A stretch of DNA of 64,000 nt. Origin: an uncultured Eubacteriales bacterium. GTDB lineage: Bacteria; Bacillota; Clostridia; Christensenellales; Aristaeellaceae. Below are positions 36,291 to 44,908 of this stretch, piece by piece. The position numbers were made by a program, and so were the translations under genes. Below the pieces are notes generated by a model, which saw only the letters and a list, made by a program, of their open reading frames with translations, was not told the DNA's origin and made no database searches. The stretch spans positions 30,129 to 94,128 of the forward strand of contig CADBCY010000010.1 of assembly GCA_902793325.1 (NCBI GenBank). The letters run 5' to 3'. The first letter of the stretch is position 1, and each line of letters begins with the position of its first letter.

Positions 36291-36551
36291 GAGCTATCGG
36301 CAAAGCCGATAGCTCAGCATGTTGACGAAGTCGACATGCTGCAGAGTGGCGAGAAAGGCCGGCGCAAAGCTTCGAATTTCAATTCGAACCTTTGCGGTTT
36401 TCAGCTTCGCTGAAAACTGGAAATCCCTTCGGGATTTCCAGGCGGCCTGACGCAGCAAGCGGAGATTCCCTCCACGTCAGTGGTCTTTCAGGGAATCTCC
36501 GCGATTGTGGCCTTTATCGACGCTCTGAGCTATCGGCAAAGCCGATAGCTC
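36291..36551. repeat. Array of seven hairpins (palindrome cluster)
   Basis: In 261 bases seven near-perfect hairpins follow each other almost without gaps. Arms are 36291-36301/36305-36315; 36315-36326/36330-36341; 36363-36378/36381-36396 (one mismatch); 36397-36405/36409-36417; 36418-36427/36431-36440; 36459-36471/36490-36502; and 36527-36537/36541-36551. Most loops are only 2-3 bases (AAA, GAA, TC, TTC, TTC). The first and last hairpins are identical 25-base palindromes. No ORF or U-tract is present. This fills the whole gap between the dehydrogenase and the alpha-galactosidase. Confidence 0.85.
36448..36527 (-). repeat. 80-bp dispersed repeat, copy 1 (inverted relative to copy 2)
   Basis: The reverse complement matches 38817-38896 at 75 of 80 positions, with no gaps and only transitions. 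It contains the hairpin arms GCGGAGATTCCCT/AGGGAATCTCCGC and the flanking words TGACGCAGCAA and ATCGACGCTCTG (as read on the plus strand). Confidence 0.85.
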
Positions 36552-36581
36552 GTTGTATGCAATATAAGCGGAGGGAATCAC

Positions 36582-38756
36582 ATGGCTGAAATACTCAGGC
36601 AGGGCAACGTCTGGCACCTGCGGAACGGATCCGTCAGCTACGCGCTGGCCGTGCTGCCCGGCGGCGTGGTCGCGCACCTCTACTTCGGGCCCCGGCTCGC
36701 GCGGGTGAGCGCGGACAACCTGCTGAAGCACGCGGGGCTGCCCGGCGCGGAGGGCTTCGCCGTGCAGGAGTTCGGCCTCTCGAGGCTGCCGCAGGAGTAC
36801 CCCAGCTTCGGCCTGGGCGACCTGCGGGCGGGCGCGCTGACCGTGGAGGCGCCCGACGGCACGCTGGCGGTGGACCTGCGGGCGACCGGCGCGGAGGTGC
36901 TGCCGGGCAAGCCCGGTCCGGAGGGCCTGCCCGCGACCTTCGGGGAGGACGCGCAGACGCTGCGCCTCGAGCTGAAGGACGCGCATACCGGCCTCGTGGC
37001 GGAGCTTTTTTACAGCATCTTCGACGACTGCGCCGCCGTAGCGCGGAGCGTCCGGCTGACCAACGCGGGCGCCGAAGCGCTGACGCTGACCCGCGCCTTC
37101 AGCCTGTGCCTGGACCTGCCCGACGCCGACTGGGACTTCATCACGCTGTCCGGCGCCTGGGCGCGTGAGCGCGCCGTGGTGCGCCGCCCGCTCGTCCCCG
37201 GGGAGCAGGGCACTTCCACCCGCAGCGGCGCGAGCAGCCTGCAGACCTCGCCCTTCCTGGCCCTGGCGCGGCCCGGCGCGGACGAGGACCGGGGCGACGT
37301 GATCGGCGCGGCGCTGGTGTACAGCGGAAACTTCGCCGCCACCGCCTCCGTGGATCAGTTCGGCACGACCCGCGCGCTGCTGGGCATCAACGACCAGGAT
37401 TTCGCCTGGCGACTGGAGCCCGGCGAGAGCTTCCGCACGCCCGAGGCCGCGCTGGTCTTCTCCGGCAACGGCATCGGCGGCATGAGCCGCGCCTTCCACG
37501 CGCTGTGGCTCGATCACCTGCTGCCGCCCCGCTGGGCGCGCGCGCCGCGCCCGGTGCTGCTGAACAGCTGGGAGGCCGCTTACTTCGACTTCGACGCCGA
37601 CAGGCTGGTGGCCATCGCCGAGGCCGCGAAGCGCGCCGGGGTGGAGCTGTTCGTGATGGACGACGGCTGGTTCGGCCGCCGCGACGACGACACCACCTCG
37701 CTGGGCGACTGGGAGCCCAACCTCGGCAAGCTGCCCGGCGGCCTCGGCGCGCTGGCGGACCGCGTGCGGGCGCTGGGCCTGCAGTTCGGTCTCTGGATGG
37801 AGCCGGAGATGGTCTCCCCTAAGAGCGAGCTGTTCCGCGCGCACCCCGACTGGTGCATCCACATCCGCGGCCGCGAGAGCATCGAATTCCGCCACCAGTT
37901 GATCCTCGACCTCAGCCGCCCGGAGGTACAGGACTTCATCGTGGACGCGGTGTCCCGCACGCTGAGGGAGAGCGGTGCCGCCTACCTCAAGTGGGACATG
38001 AACCGCAATTTCTCCAACATCGGCTCCGCCGCGCTGCCGCGGGAGCGCCAGCGGGAGCTGCCCCACCGCTACATGCTGGGCCTGTACGCGGTGCTGGCGC
38101 GGCTGACGAAGGCCTTCCCGGACGTGCTGTTCGAGGGCTGTGCCTCCGGCGGCGGGCGCTTCGACGCCGGCATGCTGGCCTATGTGCCGCAGATCTGGTG
38201 CTCGGACGACACCGACTGCCTGGAGCGCTGCCGCATCCAGTACGGCACGACGCTGGTGTTCCCGCCGTCCGCGATGGGCAGCCACGTGAGCGCCGTGCCC
38301 AACCACCAGACCGACCGGGTGACGCCGCTGGAGTCCCGCTTCGCGGTGGCGCTGGGCGGCAGCTTCGGCTACGAGCTCGACCCCCGCAGGCTGAGCGACG
38401 CCGAGCAGGCGGCCCTGCGCGTGCAGACGGACTTCGCCCGCCGCACGCAGGCGCTGCGCCTGACCGGCAGGCTGTACCGGCTGTGCTCGCCCTTTACCGG
38501 CAACGACGCCGCGTGGGTGACGGTGTCCGAGGACCGCAGCCGGGCGCTGTTCACGCTGGTGCGCGCCCGCGCGGTGCCCAACACGCCGCCGCGGCTGGTG
38601 CGCCTGCGCGGGCTGGACCCTGCGCGCAGCTACCGCATCGACGAGACCGGCGAGGTCTTCGGCGGCGACGAGCTGATGCAGGTTGGGCTCTGCTGCCCGC
38701 TGCCCATGGGCGACGCGGCCTCGCTGCTGTACGCGCTGGAGGCGGTGGACGATTGA
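36582..38756 (+). CDS. GH36 alpha-galactosidase (classic type)
   Basis: This 724-aa cytoplasmic enzyme hydrolyses alpha-1,6-galactosides such as melibiose, raffinose and stachyose. The N-terminal beta-sandwich (about 1-320) precedes a TIM barrel with LLNSWEAAYFDFD (326-338), VMDDGWFGRRDDD (358-370), GLWMEPEMVSP (403-413), nucleophile D472 in YLKWDMNRNF, CASGGGRFDAGML and the acid/base Asp near D542 in WCSDDTD. A C-terminal beta domain follows. Length matches the family (about 720-740). ATG at 36582 has GCGGAGGGAATC upstream, a sequence that recurs in the 80-bp repeats on both sides. It stands alone, with no transport gene beside it and no clear promoter other than within the hairpin array. 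Confidence 0.94.
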   Translation: MAEILRQGNVWHLRNGSVSYALAVLPGGVVAHLYFGPRLARVSADNLLKHAGLPGAEGFAVQEFGLSRLPQEYPSFGLGDLRAGALTVEAPDGTLAVDLRATGAEVLPGKPGPEGLPATFGEDAQTLRLELKDAHTGLVAELFYSIFDDCAAVARSVRLTNAGAEALTLTRAFSLCLDLPDADWDFITLSGAWARERAVVRRPLVPGEQGTSTRSGASSLQTSPFLALARPGADEDRGDVIGAALVYSGNFAATASVDQFGTTRALLGINDQDFAWRLEPGESFRTPEAALVFSGNGIGGMSRAFHALWLDHLLPPRWARAPRPVLLNSWEAAYFDFDADRLVAIAEAAKRAGVELFVMDDGWFGRRDDDTTSLGDWEPNLGKLPGGLGALADRVRALGLQFGLWMEPEMVSPKSELFRAHPDWCIHIRGRESIEFRHQLILDLSRPEVQDFIVDAVSRTLRESGAAYLKWDMNRNFSNIGSAALPRERQRELPHRYMLGLYAVLARLTKAFPDVLFEGCASGGGRFDAGMLAYVPQIWCSDDTDCLERCRIQYGTTLVFPPSAMGSHVSAVPNHQTDRVTPLESRFAVALGGSFGYELDPRRLSDAEQAALRVQTDFARRTQALRLTGRLYRLCSPFTGNDAAWVTVSEDRSRALFTLVRARAVPNTPPRLVRLRGLDPARSYRIDETGEVFGGDELMQVGLCCPLPMGDAASLLYALEAVDD

Positions 38757-38786
38757 CGCCCGGCGCGATCTGAACCGAAAACACAA

Positions 38787-38818
38787 TGACGGCGCCGCGA
38801 TGCATCGCGGCGCCGTCA
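38787..38818. terminator. Perfect 32-bp palindrome after the alpha-galactosidase gene
   Basis: Sixteen-base arms with no loop (38787-38802 and 38803-38818), 30 bases past the stop. There is no U-tract, so it is terminator-like at best. It abuts copy 2 of the 80-bp repeat. Confidence 0.55.
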
Positions 38819-38896
38819 GAGCGTCGATAAAGGCCGCAACCGCGGAGATTCCCCGAAAGACCGCTGACGCGGAGGGAATCTCCGCTTGCTGCGTCA
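38817..38896 (+). repeat. 80-bp dispersed repeat, copy 2
   Basis: It is 94% identical to the reverse complement of copy 1 at 36448-36527. The five differences are all transitions and put G or C in this copy where copy 1 has A or T. It carries the hairpin arms 38842-38853 and 38874-38885 and lies in the gap between the convergent alpha-galactosidase and polC genes. Confidence 0.85.
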
Positions 38897-38944
38897 TGCC
38901 GTATCGGCGGGTTTGGAGCCGGGGCCGGGGAAAGCGCGGGCGGG

Positions 38945-41900
38945 TCATACTTCGAACTCGAACAGCGTCACCTGGCTGGTTTCCGGCACGTCGTTCAGGC
39001 AGCCGGTGGCCTTGAGCTGGTCAATGACGGCCCGCGAGACCTTGCGCTGCAGCATGTCGTCCTGGCTGATGAAGGGCCCGGCCCTGCGCGCCTCGACCAG
39101 CGCCTCCGCCGCCGCCGCGCCGACGCCGGGCAGGGCGTTGATGGGCGGCAGGATGTTCCCGTCCACGATCTGGAAGTCCGTGGCGGCGGAGCGGTAGATG
39201 TCGATGGGCAGCGCGTGCACGCCGCGCAGGTTCATTTCGATCAGGATCTCCAGGATGGTGTTTTCGTCCTCGAGCTTGGCGGTGAGCTCGTTCTTGTCCA
39301 TGGCCTTGATGGCGTCGATCATGTCCCGCAGGGCCTGCACGTCGTCGGTGCACATGCGCACGGCGTCGAACGACTCGGCGTTTCGCTGCAGGTAGCAGCA
39401 GTAGTAGGCCTCGGGGTAGTAGATCTTGAAGTAGGCGATGCGCAGCGCCATGGTCACGTAGGCCACCGCGTGGCCCTTGGGGAACATGTACTTGATCTTC
39501 TTGCAGGTGTCGACGTACCACGCCGGGCCGGAGCAGGCCAGCATGGCTTCCTCCATCTGCGGGGTGAGGCCGCGGCCCTTGCGGACGGATTCCATGGTCT
39601 TGAAGGCCATGGACGCCTCCACGCCGCAGGCGATCAGCGCGTTCATGATGTCGTCGCGGGTGCAGAAGCAGTCCCGCAGCGGGATGCCCTGGCGCACCAG
39701 GTCCTGCGCGTTGCCGAGCCACACGTCCGTGCCGTGGGACAGGCCGGAGATGCGCACCAGCTCCTCCATGGTGGTGGGCTTGGTTTCCTTCAGCATGCCG
39801 CGCACGAAGGGCGTGCCGAACTCGGGGATGCCCAGCGTGCCGCTCTCGGAGACGCCCAGCTCCTCCGCCGTCAGGCCCAGCGCCTCAGGGCCGGTGAACA
39901 GCGAGAGGATCTTCCCGAACACCTCCGGGTCGTGCAGGGGCACGGCCTGCGGGGCGATGCCGGTGATGTCCTGGAGCTTGCGGAGCATGGTGGGGTCGTC
40001 GTGGCCGAGCACGTCCAGCTTCACCAGCACGTCGTGCATGGAGCCGAAGTCGTAGTGGGTGGTGATGGTCGAGGTCTCCTGGTCGTCCGCGGGGTGCTGT
40101 ATGGCGGTGAACTGGTAGATCTCGTAGTCCTTGGGCAGCACCACCATGCCCGCCGGGTGCTGGCCCGTGGTGCGCTTCACGCCGGTGATGCCCCGCGCCA
40201 GGCGCTCTTTTTCCGACCTGGAGAGGTTCAGCTCCCGCTCCTCGCAGTACTTGAGCACGTAGCCGTAGGCGGTCTTTTCGGCGATGGTGCCGATGGTGCC
40301 GGCGCGGTAGCAGTACTCCTCGCCGAACAGCTCCTGGATGTACCTGTGCGCGCGGGGCTGGTATTCGCCGGAGAAGTTCAGGTCGATGTCGGGCACCTTG
40401 TCGCCCTTGAAGCCCAGGAACACCTCGAAGGGGATGTTGAAGCCGTCCTTGTCCATCATGGTCCCGCACGCGGGGCAGGCCTTCGGCGGCAGGTCGAGGC
40501 CGGTGGTGTAGCGGGGATCGGGGTTGAACTCCGTGTGGCGGCAGTTGGGGCAGGCGTAGTGGGGCGGCAGGGCGTTGACCTCGGTGATGCCGGAGAGGAA
40601 CGCCACCAGCGACGAGCCCACCGAGCCGCGGCTGCCGACGATGTAGCCGTCCGAGAGCGACTTGGCCACCAGCTTCACGGCGATCATGTACAGCGTGGAG
40701 AAGCCGTAGCCGATGATGGCGTTCAGCTCCTTGTCGATGCGCTTCTGCACGATCTCCGGCAGCGGGTCGCCGTAGAGGTCGTGGGCTTTGTCGTTCACCA
40801 GTTGCCGCAGCTCGCCCTCCGCCTCCGGCCAGAAGGGCTGGAAGGTCTCCTTGCCCTCGGGGTGGGGGATGAACAGCCGGACGTCGCCGATGCGGTCGGC
40901 GATGGCGTTGGGGTTGACGACGACCACCTCGCGGGCCTTTTCCCGGCCCAGGTAGCTGAATTCCTCCAGCATGTCGTCGGTGGTGCGGAAGTACAGCGGC
41001 GGCTGCAGGTCGGCGTCCTTGTAGCCCTCCTTGTTCAGCAGTATGGCGCGGAATATGCTGTCCTGGGGGTTGAGGAAGTGCACGTCGCCGGTGGCGCACA
41101 CGGGCTTTCCCAGCCGTTCGCCCAGCGCCACGATGCGCCGGTTCAAGTCCCGCAGGCCCTCGTCGTCCTTCACGGTGCCCTCGCGCTTCAGGAAGGCGTT
41201 GTTGCCGATGGGCTGGATCTCCAGGTAGTCGTAGAAGGAGGCGATCTTCTCCAGCTCCGCCTCGTCGCGGTCGTCCAGGATCGCCTGGAACAGCTCGCCC
41301 GCCTCGCAGGCGCTGCCCACGATCAGGCCCTCGCGGTACTTCGCGATCAGGCTGCGGGGGATGCGCGGGCGGCGGTAGAAGTAGTTGAGGTGCCCGGCGC
41401 TCACCAGCCGGTTCAGGTTGGTGATGCCCACCTGGCTGTCCGCCAGCAGCACGATGTGGTAGCTCTGCTGGCTGGCGTCGGTGGGGTAGCAGGTGTTCAG
41501 CTCCCGCAGCAGGCGCACCTGCTTCTGGCCGCGGACCTCGCGGAGCACCTTCAGCATCATCAGCGCCGTGGCCCGCGCGTCGTGCACGGCGCGGTGGGCG
41601 TTCAGCAGGCTGATGCCCAGCTGCTTGCACATGCTGCCCAGGCGGTGGACCTTCAGTTGGGGGAACTGGTTGCGCACCAGCGCCAGCGTATCCAGCACGG
41701 TGAATTCGAAGGGCAGCCCCGACGCGCGGAAGGCCCTGCGCATGAAGGACATGTCGAAGGCGGCGTTGTGCGCCACCAGCACCGCGCCGTCGCAGAACCG
41801 CGCGAACTCGGGTATGACCTCCGCCAGCGTGCGCTTGTCCCGCAGCATGGCGGTGGTGATGCCGGTGAGCTTCGCCACTTCCTCGGGCACGTCCCGCAGG

Positions 41901-43264
41901 GGGTTGATGAGCTCGGAGAACTCCGCGACCTCCTCGCCGCGCTCGATGCGCACCGCGCCGATCTCGATGATCTCGTCCGCGTGCTTGTTGAGGCCCGTGG
42001 TCTCCACGTCCAGCACCACGTAGGTCGTGCCGTCGATGGGCTGGTCCTGGGCGTTCTCCACGATGGAGGCGTCGTCGTCGATGAGATACCCCTCGCAGCC
42101 GGGGATCAGCTTGATGTTCGCCTTCTTCGCCGCGCCGAACGCCTCGGGGAAGGCCTGCACCACGCCGTGGTCGGTGATGGCGACGGCCCTGTGCCCCCAC
42201 GCCGCGGCCTGCTTGATGAGCGCGGTGGGGGTGGCGCAGGCGTCCATGGTGCTGAACGTGGTGTGCAGGTGCAGCTCGACGCGCTTTTCCTTCGCGGTGT
42301 CCTCGCGCACGGGCTTCTCCGCGGGCATCATGTTCTGCACCATCAGGATCATGGCGCGGTTGTATTCGTCGTACTGGTAGCTGCCCTGCACGCGCACCCA
42401 GGCGCCGTCCTTCACGGCGGCGGAGAACGCCTCCACCTGGGCCTGCAGCCCCTGCGCGTTCTCCCGCGTGCGCTTGCCGCCCAGGAACAGCTTGCAGTTG
42501 ACGCTGTTGGTGTAGTCGGTAAGGGAGAAGGTGACGATCTTCGTCTGCCCGGCCTTGGTGTCCTTCATCTCCAGGTTGGACACCTCGCCCTTGACGGCGC
42601 AGCGGCCGATGTCCTCGGTGATGTCCCGCATGGGGATGACGGGGTCCTTGATCGGCCCGCCGAAGATGGCCTCGCCGGGGGCGGTCCGCTTCCTGGCCGG
42701 GGCCTCCGCGGACACGCGCTGGGCCAGCAGCTCGGCCTCCCTGGCGCGGGCCTCGGCGATGCGCTGCATGCGGCGCTCCTCGTCGCCGGTGACCTGGATC
42801 GCCACCGCGCAGGCGATGCCGAACTGATCCTTCATCTTGCGGGCCAGTATGTCGTCCACGCCGCTGGCCTTCAGGTAGGTCGCGCCCTCGGCGCTGGACA
42901 CGCACACCGTCAGCACGCCGTCCTTCAGCGACCAGCCCTGGCCGTTCCAGTCGATGAAGGGCATGCAGCTCGGCCGCTCGGCCCGCACCAGCGACTGCAT
43001 CAGCGGCCCGGCGAGGGTCACGTCCTCCAATACCGCCTCCTTCAGGGAGGGGTATTCGAGCTGCACCTTCACGGACACGCCGGGGAAGGCGGCGGCGATG
43101 AGCCGGCTCGCGCGCTCGAACTGGGCGTCCGTGAGGATCTTCGCGCTCTGGAAGCGCACGCGCATCGTGCCCGTCTTCTTCGAGATGCTCACCCGGGCGA
43201 GGGTCAATTGTTCCGCCAGCGCCCTGTCCTCCTGGGCGATCAGGTTTCGCCAAAGCTCCGACAC
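38945..43264 (-). CDS. polC: DNA polymerase III PolC-type alpha subunit
   Basis: This 1439-aa replicative polymerase is the Gram-positive PolC form. In order: N-terminal region, OB-fold (about 230-310), split PHP domain starting RVELHLHTTFSTMDACATP (about 320-385), the inserted proofreading exonuclease with VVLDVETTGLNKHADEIIEIGAVRI (about 400-575, ending HDARATALMML) and the rest of PHP. The polymerase core has the zinc-type CPNCRH...CPACGT cysteines, GDKVPDIDLNFSGEYQ (catalytic Asp) and HPAGMVVLPKDYEIYQFT, and the protein ends in the helix-hairpin-helix region LPGVGAAAAEALVEAR. The start is GTG at 43264 with AGGGAGG 7 bases upstream; the frame extends to 43609 but through the GNAT gene. It overlaps that gene by 25 bases. 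Confidence 0.96.
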   Translation of the reverse strand: MSELWRNLIAQEDRALAEQLTLARVSISKKTGTMRVRFQSAKILTDAQFERASRLIAAAFPGVSVKVQLEYPSLKEAVLEDVTLAGPLMQSLVRAERPSCMPFIDWNGQGWSLKDGVLTVCVSSAEGATYLKASGVDDILARKMKDQFGIACAVAIQVTGDEERRMQRIAEARAREAELLAQRVSAEAPARKRTAPGEAIFGGPIKDPVIPMRDITEDIGRCAVKGEVSNLEMKDTKAGQTKIVTFSLTDYTNSVNCKLFLGGKRTRENAQGLQAQVEAFSAAVKDGAWVRVQGSYQYDEYNRAMILMVQNMMPAEKPVREDTAKEKRVELHLHTTFSTMDACATPTALIKQAAAWGHRAVAITDHGVVQAFPEAFGAAKKANIKLIPGCEGYLIDDDASIVENAQDQPIDGTTYVVLDVETTGLNKHADEIIEIGAVRIERGEEVAEFSELINPLRDVPEEVAKLTGITTAMLRDKRTLAEVIPEFARFCDGAVLVAHNAAFDMSFMRRAFRASGLPFEFTVLDTLALVRNQFPQLKVHRLGSMCKQLGISLLNAHRAVHDARATALMMLKVLREVRGQKQVRLLRELNTCYPTDASQQSYHIVLLADSQVGITNLNRLVSAGHLNYFYRRPRIPRSLIAKYREGLIVGSACEAGELFQAILDDRDEAELEKIASFYDYLEIQPIGNNAFLKREGTVKDDEGLRDLNRRIVALGERLGKPVCATGDVHFLNPQDSIFRAILLNKEGYKDADLQPPLYFRTTDDMLEEFSYLGREKAREVVVVNPNAIADRIGDVRLFIPHPEGKETFQPFWPEAEGELRQLVNDKAHDLYGDPLPEIVQKRIDKELNAIIGYGFSTLYMIAVKLVAKSLSDGYIVGSRGSVGSSLVAFLSGITEVNALPPHYACPNCRHTEFNPDPRYTTGLDLPPKACPACGTMMDKDGFNIPFEVFLGFKGDKVPDIDLNFSGEYQPRAHRYIQELFGEEYCYRAGTIGTIAEKTAYGYVLKYCEERELNLSRSEKERLARGITGVKRTTGQHPAGMVVLPKDYEIYQFTAIQHPADDQETSTITTHYDFGSMHDVLVKLDVLGHDDPTMLRKLQDITGIAPQAVPLHDPEVFGKILSLFTGPEALGLTAEELGVSESGTLGIPEFGTPFVRGMLKETKPTTMEELVRISGLSHGTDVWLGNAQDLVRQGIPLRDCFCTRDDIMNALIACGVEASMAFKTMESVRKGRGLTPQMEEAMLACSGPAWYVDTCKKIKYMFPKGHAVAYVTMALRIAYFKIYYPEAYYCCYLQRNAESFDAVRMCTDDVQALRDMIDAIKAMDKNELTAKLEDENTILEILIEMNLRGVHALPIDIYRSAATDFQIVDGNILPPINALPGVGAAAAEALVEARRAGPFISQDDMLQRKVSRAVIDQLKATGCLNDVPETSQVTLFEFEV

Positions 43265-43833
43265 GCATTTCCCTCCCTTCGTGCATCCTCCCGGGCGATC
43301 CATTCCTCGCGCAGCAGCAGGTACACCGCGCAGTCCTTCCACTGGCGGTCGTGCCAGGTGTGGGCGAGCAGCATGCCCTCCCGCGTGAAGCCGCACTTCC
43401 ACAGCACGGTGCGGGAGGACAGGTTTTCCGCCAGGCAGGAGGCGGACACCCGCCGCGCTCCCTGCGCGAATATGAACCCAAGCGCGGCCTCCGTCGCCTC
43501 GGTGGCGAGGCCGTGGTTCCACAGGTCCGGGCGCAGGTAATAGCCCAGCGTCCAGCAGCCGCTGTCCGCGGGGCCGTCGATGTGCCGCAGCCCGACTTCG
43601 CCGATGCAAACGTCCTGCCCGTCGGCGACGGCCAGGTTGTAGCGAAGCCGCGGGTGCGCCTGCCGGTCCCGCAGCGTGGAGCGCAGGTAGCCCTCGGTGT
43701 CCCCGGGCTGGTCACGGTGCATGTCCGGGATGTACCAGGTCGCCGCCGGGTCGGAGAGTATGGCGTGCAGCGCCGGGGCGTCGTCCATGCGGTGCTCCCG
43801 CAGCACGAGGCGCGGGGTCTGAATGCGGATCAT
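43240..43833 (-). CDS. GNAT-family N-acetyltransferase (RimJ/RimL-like)
   Basis: This 197-aa acetyl-CoA-dependent transferase starts with MIRIQTPRLVLREHRMDDA, typical of the RimL-like group, and has the acetyl-CoA site in GYYLRPDLWNHGLATEATEAALGFIF (about 96-121; the Q/RxxGxG/A-like turn reads NHGLA). The substrate could be a ribosomal protein N-terminus or a small molecule. The start lies one base after the ispG stop and its end overlaps polC, so it is part of the long operon. Confidence 0.85.
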   Translation of the reverse strand: MIRIQTPRLVLREHRMDDAPALHAILSDPAATWYIPDMHRDQPGDTEGYLRSTLRDRQAHPRLRYNLAVADGQDVCIGEVGLRHIDGPADSGCWTLGYYLRPDLWNHGLATEATEAALGFIFAQGARRVSASCLAENLSSRTVLWKCGFTREGMLLAHTWHDRQWKDCAVYLLLREEWIAREDARREGNACRSFGET

Positions 43834-43834
43834 A

Positions 43835-44899
43835 TCACGGCTCCGCCAGCCGGCGAATCTCCGCGATCAGCGCGGCGGCCAGGTCGCCGGTGACCTTCCT
43901 CGGCGCCTCGCCGCGCACGAACAGCGCGCCCGAGCCGTCCCCGCCGCCCGCGATGCCCAGGTCGGCCTCGCGGGCCTCGCCGGGGCCGTTCACCACGCAG
44001 CCCATCACCGCGACCTTCATGGGCTTCTTGATGTCCTGCGTCTCCGCGCGCACGCGGCGGGCGATGCCCTCCACGTCGATGGTCGTGCGGCCGCAGGTGG
44101 GGCAGGAGATGATCTCGATGCCGTCCCGCCGCAGCCCGCAGGCGCGCAGGATCGAGAGCCCCGCGGGCACCTCCTGCACCGGGTCGCCGGACAGGGACAC
44201 GCGGATGGTGTCACCGATGCCGTCCAGCAGCAGCGCGCCGATGCCGACCGCGCTCTTGACGACGCCCACGTCCGCCGTGCCCGACTCCGTGACGCCGATG
44301 TGCTGCGGGTAGGCGCAGCTTCGCGCGGCCAGGCGGCAGGCGGCCACCATCTTCCGCACGTCCGTGGCCTTGAAGGAGAGCACGATGTCGTCGAAGCCCG
44401 CCCGCTCCAGCATGCGCGCGTGGTTGAGGCCGCTCTCCACCATGCCCTCGGGCGTGACGCCGCCGTACCGGGCCAGGATGTCCTTTTCGATGCTGCCGGA
44501 GTTCACGCCGATGCGCACGGGCACGCGGTGCTGTTTCAGGCAGTCCGCCAGCGCGCGCACCTTCGCCTCGCCGCCGATGTTGCCGGGGTTGATGCGCACC
44601 TTGGCGATGCCGTTCTCCACGGCGCGGATGGCCAGCCGGTGGTCGAAGTGGATGTCCGCCACCAGCGGCACGGGGCTGCCGTCCACCAGGTCGCGCACGG
44701 CCGCGGCGCAGGCGTCGTCGTACACGCTGACGCGCACGAGGTCCGCCCCGGCCGCCGCCATGGCGCGGATCTGCGCCAGCGTCGCGGGCACGTCCCGGGT
44801 GTCGGTGTTGGTCATGGTCTGCACGGTCACCGGCGCGCCGCCGCCGATGGCCACGTTCCCGGCGATCACCTGCCGGGTGGGGAGGGTTTCATTCATCAT
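43835..44899 (-). CDS. ispG: 4-Hydroxy-3-methylbut-2-enyl diphosphate synthase (IspG/GcpE)
   Basis: This 354-aa Fe-S enzyme carries out the penultimate step of the MEP isoprenoid pathway. The N-terminal TIM barrel has PVTVQTMTNTDTRDV (about 23-37), LVADIHFDHRLA and KVRINPGNIG. The C-terminal reductase-like domain has the 4Fe-4S ligands in SCPTCGRTTID and VMGCVVNGPGEAREADLGIAGG. It is in the same operon as dxr. ATG at 44899 has GAGG upstream. Confidence 0.97.
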   Translation of the reverse strand: MMNETLPTRQVIAGNVAIGGGAPVTVQTMTNTDTRDVPATLAQIRAMAAAGADLVRVSVYDDACAAAVRDLVDGSPVPLVADIHFDHRLAIRAVENGIAKVRINPGNIGGEAKVRALADCLKQHRVPVRIGVNSGSIEKDILARYGGVTPEGMVESGLNHARMLERAGFDDIVLSFKATDVRKMVAACRLAARSCAYPQHIGVTESGTADVGVVKSAVGIGALLLDGIGDTIRVSLSGDPVQEVPAGLSILRACGLRRDGIEIISCPTCGRTTIDVEGIARRVRAETQDIKKPMKVAVMGCVVNGPGEAREADLGIAGGGDGSGALFVRGEAPRKVTGDLAAALIAEIRRLAEP

Positions 44900-44908
44900 C
44901 GGTATCCT

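Noticed and set aside
36291-36551. CRISPR array
   Set aside because: The hairpin units are all different and adjoining, with no constant repeat, no spacers of even length and no cas genes.
36448-38896. Insertion sequence or transposon carrying the alpha-galactosidase
   Set aside because: No transposase, no visible target-site duplication. Kept only as an inverted-repeat observation.
39215-43540. 1441-codon open frame opposite polC
   Set aside because: Mirror-frame artefact of GC-rich third positions. polC on the other strand has all PolC domains in order.
39885-43715. 1276-codon open frame on the same strand as polC in another frame
   Set aside because: Low-complexity Arg/Gly/Pro shadow of polC and the GNAT gene with no domain.
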